NCBI GenBank assembly: GCA_017391185.1
Contig: JAFOZN010000204.1
Span: forward strand, 1-5,787
DNA length: 5,787 bases
Direction of reading: 5' to 3'
Origin: Alistipes sp.
Lineage (GTDB): Bacteria; Bacteroidota; Bacteroidia; Bacteroidales; Rikenellaceae
Shown: positions 5,171 through 5,787 of the stretch, piece by piece
Position numbering within the stretch: position 1 is the first letter of the stretch
Layout of the letters: the number at the start of each line of letters is the position of its first letter
Program-made: the position numbers and the translations under genes
Notes under the pieces: generated by a model
The model's input: only the letters and a program-made list of their open reading frames with translations
The model's database searches: none
Told to the model about the DNA's origin: nothing

Positions 5171-5787
5171 ATGAAACGCCTATTTTTATTCGTGGTTGCC
5201 ATCGTAGCAACCCTTAGTCTCTATGCTCAACCCAAGCAGACAATCATCTCGGTGGCAGTAGCTCCCGAAAATGTAGATTGGCAATATGAGTGTGGAGATG
5301 ATGTCACCTTCAATCTCTCGGTCAACAAGGCTGGAATCCCAATGAAGGATGCACAGATCTACTATGAGATATCAGAGGATATGCAGACTCCTCACAAAAA
5401 GGGCAACATGACAATCGAAGATGGCACGATGAAGATCAACGCTGGCTCGATGAAGCGCCCTGGATTCCTGCGCCTCAGAGTTTGGGCTACACACGAAGGT
5501 AAGCGATATCTCGGCACAGCTACGGCAGGTTTCGATATTGACAAGATAGAACCAACGACCACCATGCCTAAGGATTTCGATGCTTTTTGGGCTAAAGCAT
5601 TGGCAGATAACAACAAATTGGAGATGTTGCCCGAATTGGAACTTGTGCCCGAAAAGTGTACCCCAAAGGTTAAGGTCTATTCGGCGAGCTTCCAGAATCT
5701 GCGCAATGGATGTCGTATGTATGGCACAATGTGCGTACCCGCTTCGATGAAAGAGGGTGATAAGTTGCCTGCCATATTGATTGTCCC
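5171..5787 (+). CDS. Secreted acetyl xylan esterase-like protein, 3' end outside window
   Basis: The first 205 residues are present; the frame is open at the right edge. A signal peptide is clear: MKR, a hydrophobic core (4-17), then LYA with likely cleavage after A19 before QPK. Residues about 20-125 look like a beta-rich accessory domain (alternating strands, e.g. DVTFNLSV and FLRLRVWA). From about 132, PKDFDAFWAKAL (133-144), the segment SASFQNLRNGCRMYGTM (171-187) and LPAILIV (199-205) match the opening of the acetyl xylan esterase / cephalosporin C deacetylase family (AXE1, CE7), which removes acetyl groups from xylan-derived sugars and other acetylated substrates. The catalytic Ser, Asp and His would lie beyond the window. 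Location is expected to be the periplasm or cell surface. The 21-base gap and lack of an own promoter suggest co-transcription with the cytidylyltransferase gene. Confidence 0.85.
   Translation, partial: MKRLFLFVVAIVATLSLYAQPKQTIISVAVAPENVDWQYECGDDVTFNLSVNKAGIPMKDAQIYYEISEDMQTPHKKGNMTIEDGTMKINAGSMKRPGFLRLRVWATHEGKRYLGTATAGFDIDKIEPTTTMPKDFDAFWAKALADNNKLEMLPELELVPEKCTPKVKVYSASFQNLRNGCRMYGTMCVPASMKEGDKLPAILIV

Overview
The window reads as chromosomal housekeeping DNA from a member of the Bacteroidota, most likely the order Bacteroidales. The evidence is the promoter style (TAnnTTTG -7 elements, with no E. coli type -10/-35 boxes), A-rich leaders without strong Shine-Dalgarno sites, an AATTCAAAATT intergenic repeat, and protein features such as a PdxA with a long C-terminal tail and a secreted CE7-type esterase ending its signal peptide in A-Q. 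The genus cannot be fixed from the sequence alone. All supported genes are on the + strand.

Layout. Positions 1-51 hold a perfect AT-rich inverted repeat abutting a TATATTTG promoter element, followed by pdxA (52-1143, vitamin B6 synthesis). An AT-rich repeat and a possible promoter follow. Next come two small genes (1224-1430 and 1458-1658), each predicted to encode a two-helix membrane protein of unknown function. An 89-base leader precedes thrS (1748-3691, threonyl-tRNA synthetase). infC (3749-4351, translation initiation factor IF3) follows 57 bases later and must use a non-AUG start, best read as TTG. Downstream of infC is a 147-base gap with a long hairpin ending in TTTTT (4405-4453), a likely intrinsic terminator. 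A separate TAACTTTG promoter (4486-4493) then drives a CMP-sugar synthetase family gene (4499-5149) almost from its start codon. A secreted acetyl-xylan-esterase-like gene begins at 5171 and runs off the right edge.

How the genes relate. thrS and infC are the conserved core of the thrS-infC-rpmI-rplT translation cluster, but here the ribosomal protein genes for L35 and L20 do not follow; a terminator and an unrelated surface-sugar-type gene do. The cytidylyltransferase and esterase are 21 bases apart and probably share a transcript, although one acts in the cytoplasm and the other outside the inner membrane. pdxA, the two small membrane proteins and thrS are co-directional with short gaps, but at least one internal promoter is possible.

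No mobile element, CRISPR array, RNA gene or obvious defence system is visible. The most interesting points are the uncharacterised pair of small membrane proteins, the non-AUG start of infC, the broken ribosomal protein linkage with its strong terminator, and the probable leaderless transcript of the cytidylyltransferase gene.
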